Source: Arcticibacter svalbardensis MN12-7
GTDB taxonomy: Bacteria; Bacteroidota; Bacteroidia; Sphingobacteriales; Sphingobacteriaceae
Direction of reading: 5' to 3'
Assembly: GCF_000403135.1 (NCBI RefSeq)
Contig: NZ_AQPN01000078.1
Span: 27,980-91,979 of the forward strand
DNA length: 64,000 nt
This document shows, one piece after another, positions 54,073 through 63,895 of the stretch. The number at the start of each line of letters is the position of its first letter. Within the stretch, counting starts at the first letter, position 1. Made by a program: the position numbers and the translations under genes. Below the pieces are notes generated by a model. That model saw only the letters and a program-made list of their open reading frames with translations, was not told the DNA's origin and did not search any database.

Positions 54073-54861
54073 ATGTCTCTATCTCTATTTGATCTGACAG
54101 GTAAAAGAGCACTCGTTACTGGTGCTACTCACGGTTTAGGAATGTCAATGGCAGTAGGCTTAGCCAATGCCGGTGCACAAATTATCATCAATGATATATC
54201 TCAAGAAAAACTTGATAGTGCAATTAAAGAATACGCAGTTTTAGGTATTGCTATCAAAGGATATCTTTTTGATGTAACTGATGAAGCTGCTGTAATAGCT
54301 AATGTGGCTAAAATTGAAGCTGAAGTAGGTCCTATCGATATTTTAATTAATAACGCAGGTATAATCAAACGTACTCCCGTAATCGATATGGAAGTGGCTG
54401 ATTGGGAACTTGTATTAAAAATTGATCTTACAGGTCCGTTCATTATGGCTAAACACGTTGGCCGTAACATGATTGAACGTCGTGCAGGTAAAATTATCAA
54501 TATGTGCTCCATGATGAGTGAAGTTGGAAGAAATACAGTTAGTGCTTATGCAGCTGCAAAAGGCGGTTTAAAAATGCTGACAAAAAATCTTGCAACTGAA
54601 TGGGCTGGATTTAACATTCAGGTTAATGGTATCGGTCCAGGTTATTTTGCTACTTCACAGACTGCTCCTATTCGTGTAGATGGTCATCCATTTAACGATT
54701 TCATTATAAGTCGTACTCCAGCTGCCCGTTGGGGAAAAACAGATGACTTACAAGGTGCTGCAATCTTTTTATCCTCTCAAGCTTCTGATTTCGTAAACGG
54801 ACATATTCTTTATGTTGACGGTGGAATCCTTGCTTCTTTAGGAAAAGCATCAAACGAATAA
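54073..54861 (+). CDS. SDR oxidoreductase, gluconate 5-dehydrogenase-like
   Basis: A 262-residue short-chain dehydrogenase with GATHGLGMSMA, NNAGIIKRTP and YAAAKGG, ending YVDGGILASLGK. It is nearer to gluconate 5-dehydrogenase (IdnO-like) than to the divergent kduD in my judgement, though both act on keto-sugar acids, and it could be a second KduD. It is divergent from kduD and followed by a strong terminator. Confidence 0.82.
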   Translation: MSLSLFDLTGKRALVTGATHGLGMSMAVGLANAGAQIIINDISQEKLDSAIKEYAVLGIAIKGYLFDVTDEAAVIANVAKIEAEVGPIDILINNAGIIKRTPVIDMEVADWELVLKIDLTGPFIMAKHVGRNMIERRAGKIINMCSMMSEVGRNTVSAYAAAKGGLKMLTKNLATEWAGFNIQVNGIGPGYFATSQTAPIRVDGHPFNDFIISRTPAARWGKTDDLQGAAIFLSSQASDFVNGHILYVDGGILASLGKASNE

Positions 54862-54893
54862 TTATTATCGGGCATCTAGCCCTTATCATATGG

Positions 54894-54922
54894 AAAGGCT
54901 GCCTAATCAGGCAGCCTTTTTT
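54894..54922 (+). terminator. Intrinsic terminator after the SDR gene
   Basis: AAAGGCTGCC/GGCAGCCTTT with a six-base loop, followed by T. Confidence 0.9.
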
Positions 54923-54963
54923 CATATTTAATATTTTGGAAAAGCATCCTGGATCTTACAATC

Positions 54964-55250
54964 TTATTCTGAAATCCAATTCCTAAAGATTTTCTCTATT
55001 TGGTATTCTTTTACTTCCTCATCGGTAATCTGATGTGACCATGAGACTCGCTGAGTTGGCTAAAACCCTGCACCTGTGTTTTGTATTCCGCATAATAGGT
55101 GGTTTGTTCATTAGCAACCTAACCCCAATTATTCCATCCTTCAGGTTTGATTACTTTACGTAGATCACACTTAATAAAAACGACTATAGCATAAGGCCTC
55201 CATGGTCTCCCAAGATAAAACGATCCATCAGGAGCATTCCCAGTTTGGTA
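54964..55250 (-). pseudogene. Pectinesterase (CE8) C-terminal remnant
   Basis: The reverse strand reads APDGSFYLGRPWRPYAIVVF, then IKCDLRKVIKPEGWNNWG, then a stop; YLGRPWRPYA and PEGWNNWG are hallmark pectin methylesterase motifs. After the stop VANEQTTYYAEYKTQ continues in frame, then a frameshift leads to RVSWSHQITDEEVKEYQ and the end at 54964. The front of the enzyme, with most of its catalytic residues, is absent beyond about 55250. It is clearly a broken gene of pectin degradation. Confidence 0.85.
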
Positions 55251-55267
55251 CTACGGCCATTTTGTGC

Positions 55268-55465
55268 ACAAAGATCGCAGGGTTTACTAATTCTACAGTC
55301 GTCGACTTATTTAATCCCCCAATTACAGCGATACGACAACCTGCCTTTGAGATGGGACAGGCTGCAATGGAATTGCTTATTCAGCTTATTGAAACCAAAA
55401 AACCAATTACAGAATTCGAAACCAGAGTATCGCACACCGATTTAATTATTAATAATCCAAATTAA
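55268..55465 (+). pseudogene. LacI-family regulator, C-terminal remnant
   Basis: About 65 residues, TKIAGFTNSTVVDLFNPPIT then AIRQPAFEMGQAAMELLIQL through to the end, match the C-terminus of LacI-type repressors. The DNA-binding helix-turn-helix and nearly all of the sensor domain are gone; immediately upstream is the opposite-strand pectinesterase remnant. It may have been the local uronate regulator. Confidence 0.82.
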
Positions 55466-55571
55466 TAACGTTCTGTTTTGACCTGTTCATCTAGTCTAAA
55501 TGGCTATTAGTCTAAATAAATTTCAATTAAAGAAATTATACTGTTGATTTGATTAAGAAATTAAAAAAGCA

Positions 55572-55745
55572 ATGAACAAATCACATCATTCAGTTTCGCC
55601 ATTTATTATGTTGTTAATTCCAGCTTTACTTGCAATTATACTTTCTGTAAGTAATGCAGGCAAAGACAAGAATCCTGAAAAATACACAGTTTCCAGTTAC
55701 TTTAGCGTACCTGTACTAAAAGGAGTGATTCAGTCTTTATATTAA
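55572..55745 (+). CDS. Small predicted membrane protein
   Basis: A 57-residue ORF: MNKSHHSVSPF, a hydrophobic segment IMLLIPALLAIILSVSN, then the polar tail GKDKNPEKYTVSSYFSVPVL. It overlaps the stop of the converging MBL gene by four bases. No family is recognised; it could be a real small protein or the tail of a decayed gene in this eroded stretch. The 106 bases upstream show no clear promoter. Confidence 0.4.
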   Translation: MNKSHHSVSPFIMLLIPALLAIILSVSNAGKDKNPEKYTVSSYFSVPVLKGVIQSLY

Positions 55746-57166
55746 TCCTGAATCACTTCCTTTAATTCTAAGTTTTCGACCTGATGCTGAGCTGGTATTT
55801 TTATGCTTGCAAAACCTACTTCCAATAGTTTATCACGAAAATTCTCTTGTACCTTGTTTTCGCCATGAACCAGATAAATCTGCTTCACTTCTTTAGGGTC
55901 CTGACAAGACAAAAATTGAAGCAAATCTGCACAATCACCATGTGCACTCATCGATCTGATCACTTTTACCTCAGCTCTAACATCATAATCATCACCAAAA
56001 ATCTGAACGATCTTTTTACCTGACATTAACTGTCCTCCTAAAGAATTTGGTTCACAATAGCCAACCAGTAATATGGTATTCTTATTATTTTGAATGTTGT
56101 TCCTGATATGATGTTTAACTCTACCCGCCTCTGCCATACCAGAAGAGGATATAATAACACAAGGTCTTGGATCATCATTTAAGCGCTTAGATTCTTCCAC
56201 ACTATCAATAAACTTTAACCCTGTAAACTGAAATATATCTTCATCGCGCTTCAACACATCCTGAACCTTATTATTATATACCTGAGTATGTCCTTTCAAC
56301 ACTTCAGTAGCTTTTAAAGACAGTGGACTATCAACATAAAAGGGAACATCAGGCAAAGTACCATTCAGTTCAAGTGCATTTAACGCGTAAAGTAGTTCCT
56401 GGGTACGCCCTACACTAAACGCTGGAATAATTAATTTTCCCTTTTTAACCAGACAGGTTTGCGTGATAATTTCTTGCAATTGCCCTTCAATAGGCTCCAG
56501 ATCTTTATGATAAGAATCCCCATAAGTAGACTCCATTATAATATAATCAGCCTGAGGGAAAGATTGCGGACTCTTGAGCAACATATCATTATAACGTCCA
56601 AGGTCACCACTAAATGTAATCTGAGTAAACTTAGCGTCTTCCAAAATGGTAATATTTATTGCCGCACTCCCTAATATATGCCCTGCATCTGTAAAGCAAA
56701 ATTTTATCCTGGAGTCAATTTCATAATCTTCGTTATACTCGACAATTTTAAAAAGTCGCATCGCTTCCATTACATCCTCTTCCGTATACAAGGGCACCAT
56801 AGGAACCCGACCAGTCCTTACCTCTTTTTTATTAATATAATCGGTATCATTTTTCTGAATACCTGCCGAATCGTTTAAAAGAATTCGCGCCAGATCCATA
56901 GTAGCAGCAGTAGAAAATATGGTTCCCTTAAATCCATCAGCAACCAAACGCGGTATCAATCCACAATGATCAATATGCGCATGCGATAAAATAAGATAGT
57001 TTACTTCTTCAGGATTAAAACCGAAATGCTCGTTTAATTCATCTGTCTCATCTCCTCTTCCCTGAAACATTCCACAATCGAGCAAAAGCTGAATGCCATT
57101 CTTAAGTTTTATAAGGTGTTTACTGCCCGTGACGGTTCCTGCCGCCCCATGAAATGTTATCGTCAT
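55742..57166 (-). CDS. MBL-fold/beta-CASP metallo-hydrolase (RNA-processing type)
   Basis: A 474-residue protein with the metallo-beta-lactamase zinc motif LSHAHIDHCG, FTDAGHILGSA and FSGDLGRYND, then the beta-CASP insertion with PAFSVGRTQELLYAL, and the C-terminal RMMBL part with IRSMSAHGD. This is the CPSF73/YSH1-like class of nucleases; bacterial members are thought to cleave RNA. The start at 57166 (MTITFHGAAGTVTGS) is the family start; an ATG at 57226 would add 20 odd residues. It is divergent from blaI. Confidence 0.88.
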   Translation of the reverse strand: MTITFHGAAGTVTGSKHLIKLKNGIQLLLDCGMFQGRGDETDELNEHFGFNPEEVNYLILSHAHIDHCGLIPRLVADGFKGTIFSTAATMDLARILLNDSAGIQKNDTDYINKKEVRTGRVPMVPLYTEEDVMEAMRLFKIVEYNEDYEIDSRIKFCFTDAGHILGSAAINITILEDAKFTQITFSGDLGRYNDMLLKSPQSFPQADYIIMESTYGDSYHKDLEPIEGQLQEIITQTCLVKKGKLIIPAFSVGRTQELLYALNALELNGTLPDVPFYVDSPLSLKATEVLKGHTQVYNNKVQDVLKRDEDIFQFTGLKFIDSVEESKRLNDDPRPCVIISSSGMAEAGRVKHHIRNNIQNNKNTILLVGYCEPNSLGGQLMSGKKIVQIFGDDYDVRAEVKVIRSMSAHGDCADLLQFLSCQDPKEVKQIYLVHGENKVQENFRDKLLEVGFASIKIPAQHQVENLELKEVIQD

Positions 57167-57228
57167 ATTCTTAGTAGTAGATGTGTAAACCACAACATCA
57201 AAATATATTATTAGTTTTTTATTCATTG

Positions 57229-57264
57229 AACTAATAATTTAGTTGCAAAACTAAAAACTTAGTT
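57229..57264. promoter_or_regulatory. Tandem BlaI-type operators
   Basis: AACTAATAATTTAGTT (57229-57244) and AACTAAAAACTTAGTT (57249-57264) share the dyad AACTAA-N4-TTAGTT. Their centres are 20 bp apart, about two helical turns. A further half-site TTAGTT lies at 57211-57216. They lie between the divergent MBL and blaI genes, fitting autoregulation by the BlaI dimer. Confidence 0.65.
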
Positions 57265-57291
57265 ATACTTTTATATAAACAATGTGAGCAT

Positions 57292-57669
57292 ATGGAAATC
57301 AAGGAACTAACTAAAGCGGAAGAGCAGATTATGCAGGTCTTATGGGACATAGGTAAGGGCTTCGTTAAAGATCTAATTGAAATCTTGCCTGAGCCAAAAC
57401 CTGCCTATAATACAGTATCCACTATTATCCGGATTCTCGAAACTAAGGGTTTTGCAGATCATCTGGCACTTGGAAATAGCCATCAGTATTTTCCGGTTAT
57501 TACACGGGAGCAATACCGAAGTTTTGCTACGGACAAATTGCTCCACAATTACTTTGGCAACTCGGTAGAAAAAATGTTTTCATTCTTTGTAAAAAAGGAA
57601 AAAATTGATCTGGAAGAGGCTGATGAAATTCTGAAACTGATTGGAAACTTTAAAAAGAATAAGTCATGA
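57292..57669 (+). CDS. BlaI/MecI/CopY-family repressor
   Basis: A 125-residue winged-helix repressor: LTKAEEQIMQVLWDIGKGFV at the front, recognition helix in PAYNTVSTIIRILETKGF, and a C-terminal dimer helix with SFFVKKEKIDLEEADEILKL. It represses its own promoter until cleaved through the partner M56 peptidase. The start of that gene overlaps its stop by four bases (ATGA). Confidence 0.92.
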   Translation: MEIKELTKAEEQIMQVLWDIGKGFVKDLIEILPEPKPAYNTVSTIIRILETKGFADHLALGNSHQYFPVITREQYRSFATDKLLHNYFGNSVEKMFSFFVKKEKIDLEEADEILKLIGNFKKNKS

Positions 57670-58754
57670 ATTGGGCAATATATCTCATACAGGTCAACAT
57701 TTACCTCATTTTATTCTATTGTTTTTATACCCTACTATTGTGTCGCGAAACCTTTTTTATTCTAAACAGAATCTACTTAGTCTCAACTGCAGTGCTCTCC
57801 TTTTGCATTCCGGTGTTACAATCTCAATGGATATATGCTCTGTTTTTTACTCAACAGGATACCGTATCGGTTACGCTGGAATCCTTATACTTAACAGGGG
57901 TTACAGTGACTCAATCAAAGGCGTTGACAGACTGGTTACTTATTATTTACCTATCAGGCGTTCTAATAGCAACAGGTAAGTTTGTTTATTATTTATATCA
58001 AATTACAAAAAGTAAAGATAAAAGTACGCAACCAGCTTGGTCATTCTTTAGCAAAATCAGGATCTCAGATGAACTGGATGAAAAAGAATCGATTAGGAGA
58101 CATGAGATGGTGCATGCAAACCAGTTGCATTCTGCTGATGTGATCCTCTTCGAAATACTGGCCATCATCAACTGGTTTAATCCAATAAGTTATCTCTATA
58201 CCAAATCCATTAAGTATATCCATGAGTTCATTGCAGATGAGGATACAGCAGATACAATGGGGAAACACGATTATTCTGTATTACTGGTGAGCAATGCTTT
58301 CGGAGTTAAACCACTTCATTTAACCAATAGTTTTTTTAACCAATCATTACTAAAAAAGAGAATTATCATGTTACAAAAAACCAAATCTAAACGCACCGCC
58401 TTGCTGAAGTACGGATTGTCAGCTCCATTATTTGCCTGTATGGTAGTTATTGCATCCGCTAGTCCGCAGTCTGATAAACTAACCGAACAAATCAAGAACA
58501 CGGTTAGTAATGTTAATACAGAAATCGCAGATAATACAGGAGGTTATTCAGAATCAGTTAGTAACTCTTTATCCGCTCTGATTAAACCCAAATCAACAGC
58601 AACGCCTAGGAATACGCTGCTTAATAGCACTGACAGTGTATTTACCTTCGCTGCCATAGATAAACTACCCGAATTTCAAGGAGGAATTCCTGCTTTCTAT
58701 GCTTATGTTGGGAAAAACTACATATATCCTGTTGAAGCGAGAAAGAAGGGGTAA
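57666..58754 (+). CDS. BlaR1-like M56 membrane peptidase, front part before a frameshift
   Basis: A 362-residue stretch: about three hydrophobic segments at the front, zinc motif HEMVH (146-150) with a downstream acidic ligand in YIHEFIADEDT, one more membrane segment near 310, then the beginning of a TonB C-terminal domain (FTFAAIDKLPEFQGGIPAFY to YPVEARKKG). It then meets TAA at 58752-58754. The domain continues perfectly in the -1 frame (VTGKLIFSF), so the gene is split at GGGG (58748-58751). It senses a signal and inactivates BlaI in the family model. Confidence 0.85.
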   Translation: MNWAIYLIQVNIYLILFYCFYTLLLCRETFFILNRIYLVSTAVLSFCIPVLQSQWIYALFFTQQDTVSVTLESLYLTGVTVTQSKALTDWLLIIYLSGVLIATGKFVYYLYQITKSKDKSTQPAWSFFSKIRISDELDEKESIRRHEMVHANQLHSADVILFEILAIINWFNPISYLYTKSIKYIHEFIADEDTADTMGKHDYSVLLVSNAFGVKPLHLTNSFFNQSLLKKRIIMLQKTKSKRTALLKYGLSAPLFACMVVIASASPQSDKLTEQIKNTVSNVNTEIADNTGGYSESVSNSLSALIKPKSTATPRNTLLNSTDSVFTFAAIDKLPEFQGGIPAFYAYVGKNYIYPVEARKKG

Positions 58755-58762
58755 CCGGTAAA

Positions 58763-59464
58763 TTGATATTTTCTTTTATTATTGAAACAGATGGAACACT
58801 GACTGATATTAAAACCTTACAAGACCTTGGATATGGAACTGCAGAAGAGGGACTAAAATTACTTCAAAATTGTCCTAAATGGCAACCTGGAATAAAAGAC
58901 AAAAAGCCCGTACGTGTTCAATATACACTACCTATCATGCTCAATCTTGAAGGGGATAAAAAAATTGGCTCTCTACATTCTAATTTAAAGATTGACTCTA
59001 ATCAGCCTCTTTACCTCTTAGACGGAAAGGAAATCAAACAAAGTGAGATATCTGCAATTGATGCAAATACCATCAAATCTATTGACGTGATTCGGAGCGA
59101 TCAAACAGCTCAATACGGAGAAAAGGGTAAAAATGGAGTAGTTAAGCTTCAATTGAAAAAACCAGGTGAATTGAGCAGACTCTCTTTGGAAGTTCCTGTC
59201 AAAGAAATAAATCAAAACACAAATAAATTATCCCCAGTAGTAGTGGTGGGTTACAATACAAACACCATCAATATGAATGATAATAGCGTTCCCAGTTTCA
59301 ACGGCCTCTTAATTATTGATGGAAAAGAAACCCCTTCCTCAAATTTAAAAAGCATCAATCCAGAGACCATCCAGTCTATATCTATTTTAAATAATGATGA
59401 AGCCACTAAAAAATATGGAGCAAAAGGTAAAAATGGAGTGATGATTATTACGAGCAAAAAGTAA
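58763..59464 (+). CDS. Rest of the M56 protein: TonB C-terminal domain and two plug-like repeats
   Basis: This frame continues the TonB-like domain (FSFIIETDGTLTDIKTLQDL; PKWQPGIKDKKPVRVQYTLP). Two repeats resembling the SusC plug subdomain follow: PLYLLDGKEI ... SIDVIRSDQTAQYGEKGKNG and LLIIDGKETP ... SISILNNDEATKKYGAKGKN, the last ending IITSKK. On its own it has only a TTG start and no anchor, so it is best read as the C-terminal half of the upstream gene. A terminator follows. Confidence 0.75.
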   Translation: MIFSFIIETDGTLTDIKTLQDLGYGTAEEGLKLLQNCPKWQPGIKDKKPVRVQYTLPIMLNLEGDKKIGSLHSNLKIDSNQPLYLLDGKEIKQSEISAIDANTIKSIDVIRSDQTAQYGEKGKNGVVKLQLKKPGELSRLSLEVPVKEINQNTNKLSPVVVVGYNTNTINMNDNSVPSFNGLLIIDGKETPSSNLKSINPETIQSISILNNDEATKKYGAKGKNGVMIITSKK

Positions 59465-59483
59465 TAAAAACAATTATAATCAC

Positions 59484-59516
59484 AAGAGCCCAGTGCTTTC
59501 GCAACTGGGCTCTTTT
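59484..59516. terminator. Bidirectional terminator between the M56 gene and sdhB
   Basis: An 11-bp perfect stem AAGAGCCCAGT/ACTGGGCTCTT with a nine-base loop, followed by TTTT; it separates the converging units. Confidence 0.82.
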
Positions 59517-59550
59517 CACAATATCTCCTTGCCTCGTAAAACAAAAATAA

Positions 59551-60321
59551 TTAATTTATCTCTTCTTCTTTAAAAAACTTAGCGTTGTAAAAATCGCGAC
59601 GCATTCTATTGATGTTTGTTAACGAAATTTCTTTAGGACATTCAATCTCACAAGCGCCTGTATTCGTACAGTTTCCGAACCCTTCCTTGTCCATTTGTGC
59701 GACCATTGCCTGCGCTCTTCGGTATCTTTCAGGTTGTCCCTGAGGCAGTAATGCCAACTGAGAAATCTTAGCTGATACAAACAAAGAAGCAGAAGCATTT
59801 TTACATGCCGCAACACAAGCACCACAAGAAATACAAGTCGCAGAGTTAAATGCTTCATCTGAAATAACCTTAGAAATAGGTATTTCATTAGCATCCGGGA
59901 CACCCCCTGTATTGACAGATATAAATCCACCAGCTTGTTGAATTCGTTCAAAAGCAGAACGATCTACCGCTAAATCCTTAATTACAGGAAACGCAGTTGC
60001 TCTCCATGGTTCAATTGTAATAATCTCCCCATCATGAAAACTGCGCATATGCAACTGACAAGTTGTAATAGCCTGTTTAGGACCATGTGGACGACCATTT
60101 ATATATAATGAACATGCGCCACAAATTCCTTCGCGACAATCATGATCAAAGTGAATAGGATCCTGTGTCCCTTTAACCAAACGCTCATTCACAACGTCAA
60201 GCATTTCAAGGAAAGACATTTCAGGAGATATATCGGCAGCTTTATATGTTACAAATTGACCCTTGTCTGCAGCGTTCTTCTGTCTCCATACCTTCAGGGT
60301 TAAATTCATGTTTCCACTCAT
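59551..60321 (-). CDS. sdhB: Succinate dehydrogenase / fumarate reductase iron-sulfur subunit
   Basis: A 256-residue electron-transfer subunit. The 2Fe-2S site is [18 protein letters not shown] plus a later Cys; the 4Fe-4S and 3Fe-4S sites come from [11 protein letters not shown] and [14 protein letters not shown]. It links the flavoprotein to the cytochrome b anchor and is last of the sdhC-sdhA-sdhB operon, 24 bases after sdhA. The spacing [10 protein letters not shown] is that of the Bacteroidota/Chlorobi type B enzyme. Confidence 0.95.
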   Translation of the reverse strand: MSGNMNLTLKVWRQKNAADKGQFVTYKAADISPEMSFLEMLDVVNERLVKGTQDPIHFDHDCREGICGACSLYINGRPHGPKQAITTCQLHMRSFHDGEIITIEPWRATAFPVIKDLAVDRSAFERIQQAGGFISVNTGGVPDANEIPISKVISDEAFNSATCISCGACVAACKNASASLFVSAKISQLALLPQGQPERYRRAQAMVAQMDKEGFGNCTNTGACEIECPKEISLTNINRMRRDFYNAKFFKEEEIN

Positions 60322-60345
60322 GGCTTATCTAGATTTCTTATATAA

Positions 60346-62280
60346 CTATTTATAACTACGTTGAGTAAGTTTGACATTTTCAAATATCAGGTCCTCTTTA
60401 TGCAATTCTGAAGGAGTATTCTCCCCTTTGAATTTCCAAGCTGCTACGTATGCAAAATTCTCATCATCACGTTTCGCTTCGCCTTCTTCAGTCTGGCTCT
60501 CTTCTCTAAAGTGACCACCGCAAGATTCTTTACGATTCAGTGCATCATCCACCATCAATTCGCCCAATTCAATAAAATCAGCCACACGTCCTGCTTTTTC
60601 AAGAGACATATTCATTTCTTCATTTTCACCCAGCACAATTGCATTTTTCCAGAAATCAACTTTTAATGCCTGAATTAATCCCTTAGCTTTTAATAAACCA
60701 GCTTCATTACGGGCCATACCACAGTATTCCCACATAATTAAGCCAAGGTCACGATGGTACTCATCAAGTGTCTTCGTTCCCTTCATCGCCAGAAACTTAT
60801 TGATCCGGTCTGTGATATCCTTCTTTGTTTGGGCAAAAGCAGGATGACTCGTATCAACAGGTTTCGGACCGATCCCTGCAAGGTAATCACCCAAAGTATA
60901 TGGAATCACAAAGTAGCCATCCGCAAGTCCCTGCATCAAAGCAGAAGCTCCAAGACGATTTGCTCCATGATCAGAAAAATTACATTCTCCCAGTGCATAT
61001 AATCCAGGTACAGTAGTCATCAGGTTATAATCAACCCAAAGTCCACCCATGGTATAATGTACAGCAGGGTAGATCCGCATTGGCATTTCGTAAGGATTCT
61101 CATCTGTAATCTGATAATACATATCAAATAAGTTTCCGTATTTAGCTTGAACAGCATCCTTTCCAAGACGATGAATAGCATCTGCAAAATCCAGATAAAC
61201 AGCCTTTCCTGTTGTTCCTACTCCTTTACCATCATCACATGCTTCCTTGGCATTACGGGAAGCCACATCACGGGGAACAAGATTTCCAAATGAAGGATAT
61301 TTACGTTCCAGAAAGTAATCACGATCATCTTCCTTAATATCACCAGGCTTAACCTGTCCCTTACGAACCTGTTCAGCCAACTCTTTCGTTTTAGGAACCC
61401 AAACACGTCCATCATTACGAAGAGACTCAGACATCAATGTCAACTTAGACTGATAGTCACCCGTTACAGGAATACAAGTAGGATGAATTTGCGTATAACA
61501 AGGATTAGCAAAAAAAGCACCCTTTTTATGAGCTCTCCAAATTGCTGTTGCATTACATCCCATGGCATTAGTAGACAAGTAGAACACGTTACCGTATCCA
61601 CCAGTACACAACAACACAGCATGACCAGCAAAAGATTCGATCTCACCTGAAATCAGGTCACGGGTAACGATACCCTGAGCCTTACCATCAACCATAACCA
61701 AATCAAGCATTTCGTGACGGTTGTACATCTCTACTTTATCTAAATTAATCTGGCGGTTTAAGGCAGAATAAGCACCTAACAATAACTGTTGTCCAGTTTG
61801 ACCTCTAGCATAAAAAGTACGGGAAACCTGAGCACCACCAAAAGAGCGGTTATCAAGTAAGCCACCATATTCACGAGCAAAAGGAACACCCTGTGCCACA
61901 CATTGGTCAATAATATTAACAGATTCCTCTGCCAACCGATGTACGTTTGATTCTCTGGAGCGATAATCGCCTCCCTTAATGGTATCATAAAACAAGCGAT
62001 AAACGCTATCACCGTCATTCTGATAATTTTTTGCTGCATTGATCCCACCTTGTGCTGCGATAGAGTGAGCACGACGGGGACTATCCTGATAACAAAATGC
62101 TTTTACATTATAACCAAGCTCTGCAAGTGATGCAGCTGCAGAAGCACCAGCCAAACCAGTTCCGACTACAATAACTGTAAACTTCCTTTTATTTGAAGGA
62201 TTTACAAGCTTCAGATCGAATTTATATTTATTCCACTTTTCCGCTAATGGGCCTTGTGGTGTTTTTGAATCTAATACCAT
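60346..62280 (-). CDS. sdhA: Succinate dehydrogenase / fumarate reductase flavoprotein subunit
   Basis: A 644-residue FAD protein oxidising succinate. The FAD loop is [19 protein letters not shown]; the flavin-attachment stretch is [15 protein letters not shown]; active-site residues appear around [11 protein letters not shown] and [18 protein letters not shown]. The length fits the single-heme-anchor-independent type B enzymes. It lies between sdhC and sdhB. Confidence 0.96.
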   Translation of the reverse strand: MVLDSKTPQGPLAEKWNKYKFDLKLVNPSNKRKFTVIVVGTGLAGASAAASLAELGYNVKAFCYQDSPRRAHSIAAQGGINAAKNYQNDGDSVYRLFYDTIKGGDYRSRESNVHRLAEESVNIIDQCVAQGVPFAREYGGLLDNRSFGGAQVSRTFYARGQTGQQLLLGAYSALNRQINLDKVEMYNRHEMLDLVMVDGKAQGIVTRDLISGEIESFAGHAVLLCTGGYGNVFYLSTNAMGCNATAIWRAHKKGAFFANPCYTQIHPTCIPVTGDYQSKLTLMSESLRNDGRVWVPKTKELAEQVRKGQVKPGDIKEDDRDYFLERKYPSFGNLVPRDVASRNAKEACDDGKGVGTTGKAVYLDFADAIHRLGKDAVQAKYGNLFDMYYQITDENPYEMPMRIYPAVHYTMGGLWVDYNLMTTVPGLYALGECNFSDHGANRLGASALMQGLADGYFVIPYTLGDYLAGIGPKPVDTSHPAFAQTKKDITDRINKFLAMKGTKTLDEYHRDLGLIMWEYCGMARNEAGLLKAKGLIQALKVDFWKNAIVLGENEEMNMSLEKAGRVADFIELGELMVDDALNRKESCGGHFREESQTEEGEAKRDDENFAYVAAWKFKGENTPSELHKEDLIFENVKLTQRSYK

Positions 62281-62318
62281 GTCAGAATTATATTTTATCC
62301 CTATACGGGAGGATTCAT

Positions 62319-63104
62319 CTATTGTGCGAAATACATATATATGGGCATTGCAGCAAATACCGCAGGTATGATAATACTAAATACCCAAAGTCCCACAAAA
62401 TCAATAATTGGCTTATACTTTACGTGATCAAACCCAAGCGTCTGGAAACCACTTTGAAAACCATGATACAAATGGAAGCCCAAAGCAATCATGGACAATA
62501 CATATAATATCACATACCATGCCTCGCTAAATGAGTCTTTTACTATCAGGTAAAGATCTTTTGCTACAACCACTTCTGTTTGGTTCTGTACATCCACATA
62601 TTCAGCGTGCACCAATTCTTTACCGTTAAACGGCAATTGTGTAATCTTTACAACATTCGGGTTATCCAGTTTCATTTCATATTGCACATAAGGTAAACCT
62701 CCCCAATGATACTCTGCCCAGAATGATTTCATGTGAATAACCAGAAATAACAGAATGATAGTTCCCAGAATACCCATATTCCTGGAGTTCCAGCTACTGT
62801 TTGCCGCTCCGTTATACTGCGCATATTGAACAGTTCTTGCTTTTTTATTCCTTGCCGTAATAATTAAAGCATAAACAGCATGCAAAATGATGGAGATATA
62901 CAATACATACGAAACAATTTTAATTGGCAGAAAATGAGTCATAAAATAAGAATACTCATTAAACGCTTTACCACCATCATCTTTAAACAATTGAAGATTT
63001 CCAACTAGATGGATGACGAGAAACAGGCTAAGAAATAAACCAGTTAATCCCATTATTAATTTTCTTCCCAGTGTTGAGGAGAAAGCTTTACTTAAACTAC
63101 CCAT
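62319..63104 (-). CDS. sdhC: Succinate dehydrogenase cytochrome b subunit, di-haem type
   Basis: A 261-residue membrane anchor with five hydrophobic segments and conserved His such as [26 protein letters not shown] and [15 protein letters not shown]. The single five-helix subunit is the type B anchor that carries two haems and reduces menaquinone; no separate sdhD exists. It is first in the operon behind a clear promoter box. Confidence 0.93.
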   Translation of the reverse strand: MGSLSKAFSSTLGRKLIMGLTGLFLSLFLVIHLVGNLQLFKDDGGKAFNEYSYFMTHFLPIKIVSYVLYISIILHAVYALIITARNKKARTVQYAQYNGAANSSWNSRNMGILGTIILLFLVIHMKSFWAEYHWGGLPYVQYEMKLDNPNVVKITQLPFNGKELVHAEYVDVQNQTEVVVAKDLYLIVKDSFSEAWYVILYVLSMIALGFHLYHGFQSGFQTLGFDHVKYKPIIDFVGLWVFSIIIPAVFAAMPIYMYFAQ

Positions 63105-63133
63105 TTTCCTTTCTTAAATTATATATAGAACTG

Positions 63134-63141
63134 CAAAAGTA
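63134..63141 (-). promoter_or_regulatory. sdhCAB promoter -7 box
   Basis: Reverse strand TACTTTTG is a full TAnnTTTG match, 30 bases before the sdhC start. Confidence 0.6.
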
Positions 63142-63214
63142 TTCAATAACATGACAATAATATAACCCATTTGGTCAAAAACGCGCTACATTACCCAATT
63201 TAGAACCAATCTAA

Positions 63215-63895
63215 TCACAACTTAAGCACTTTATTGTTTAAAACACCAAAGACATGTACCCCCTGAGTAACCTCCATACAGTAGTTACCTGTAAACTTTC
63301 CAAAAGCGGGTATTATCGCCTGTGTTGCATTAAAATAAAAGCAAGATAAGGTGACCGACTGTTTCCCTTTGCCTTTAAGTTTAACTCCAGGGTGAATGTG
63401 TCCACTGATACAGTACCATTCAGTATCTTCATTTTCAAGTAGCGCGTCATGAATGAAAGGTACAGGCTCATGTATAAATTTAAAGGGAAATAACCGATAT
63501 TCTTTCATTACAATAAATCCGGCCTCACAGTACTGTTTATCATTTAAGATGTCATGGTTCCCCTTTACTAAAACCATTTGAATGTTTGGGAATAAGCCGG
63601 TCCAGAGCATTAACCAGTTCCAGTCATCATTATATTCACTATGAAAGAGATCCCCCAGAAATATAATTCGCTTTGGATGATAAGTATGAATTAGGTCTGA
63701 TAATACAGCTAATTCTTCTTGCTCCATGATTTTAGGAATAGCAATACCTGCTTTTCGAAAATGCCCTACCTTACCGATATGCAGATCAGACACAATAAGA
63801 GTTTCTTGTTCTTCCCAATATATGCCCTTTTCGGATAGTAATACCAAATGTTGCCCTAGCAACTCCCATTTCAATCCTTTATCTTCCAATAACAT
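63215..63895 (-). CDS. pdeM: PdeM-type metallophosphoesterase (ligase-associated DNA repair set)
   Basis: A 226-residue calcineurin-like phosphoesterase: SDLHIGKVGHFRKAGIAIP, FLGDLFHSEYNDDW, VKGNHDIL and SGHIHPGVKLKGKGKQSV supply the two-metal site. The KAGIAIP stretch after DLHIGK and the overall length match PdeM, usually found with an ATP-dependent ligase and an Lhr-type helicase. Those partners would lie beyond the right edge, upstream on this strand; they are not visible in 63896-64000, which holds nothing I can identify. Confidence 0.85.
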   Translation of the reverse strand: MLLEDKGLKWELLGQHLVLLSEKGIYWEEQETLIVSDLHIGKVGHFRKAGIAIPKIMEQEELAVLSDLIHTYHPKRIIFLGDLFHSEYNDDWNWLMLWTGLFPNIQMVLVKGNHDILNDKQYCEAGFIVMKEYRLFPFKFIHEPVPFIHDALLENEDTEWYCISGHIHPGVKLKGKGKQSVTLSCFYFNATQAIIPAFGKFTGNYCMEVTQGVHVFGVLNNKVLKL

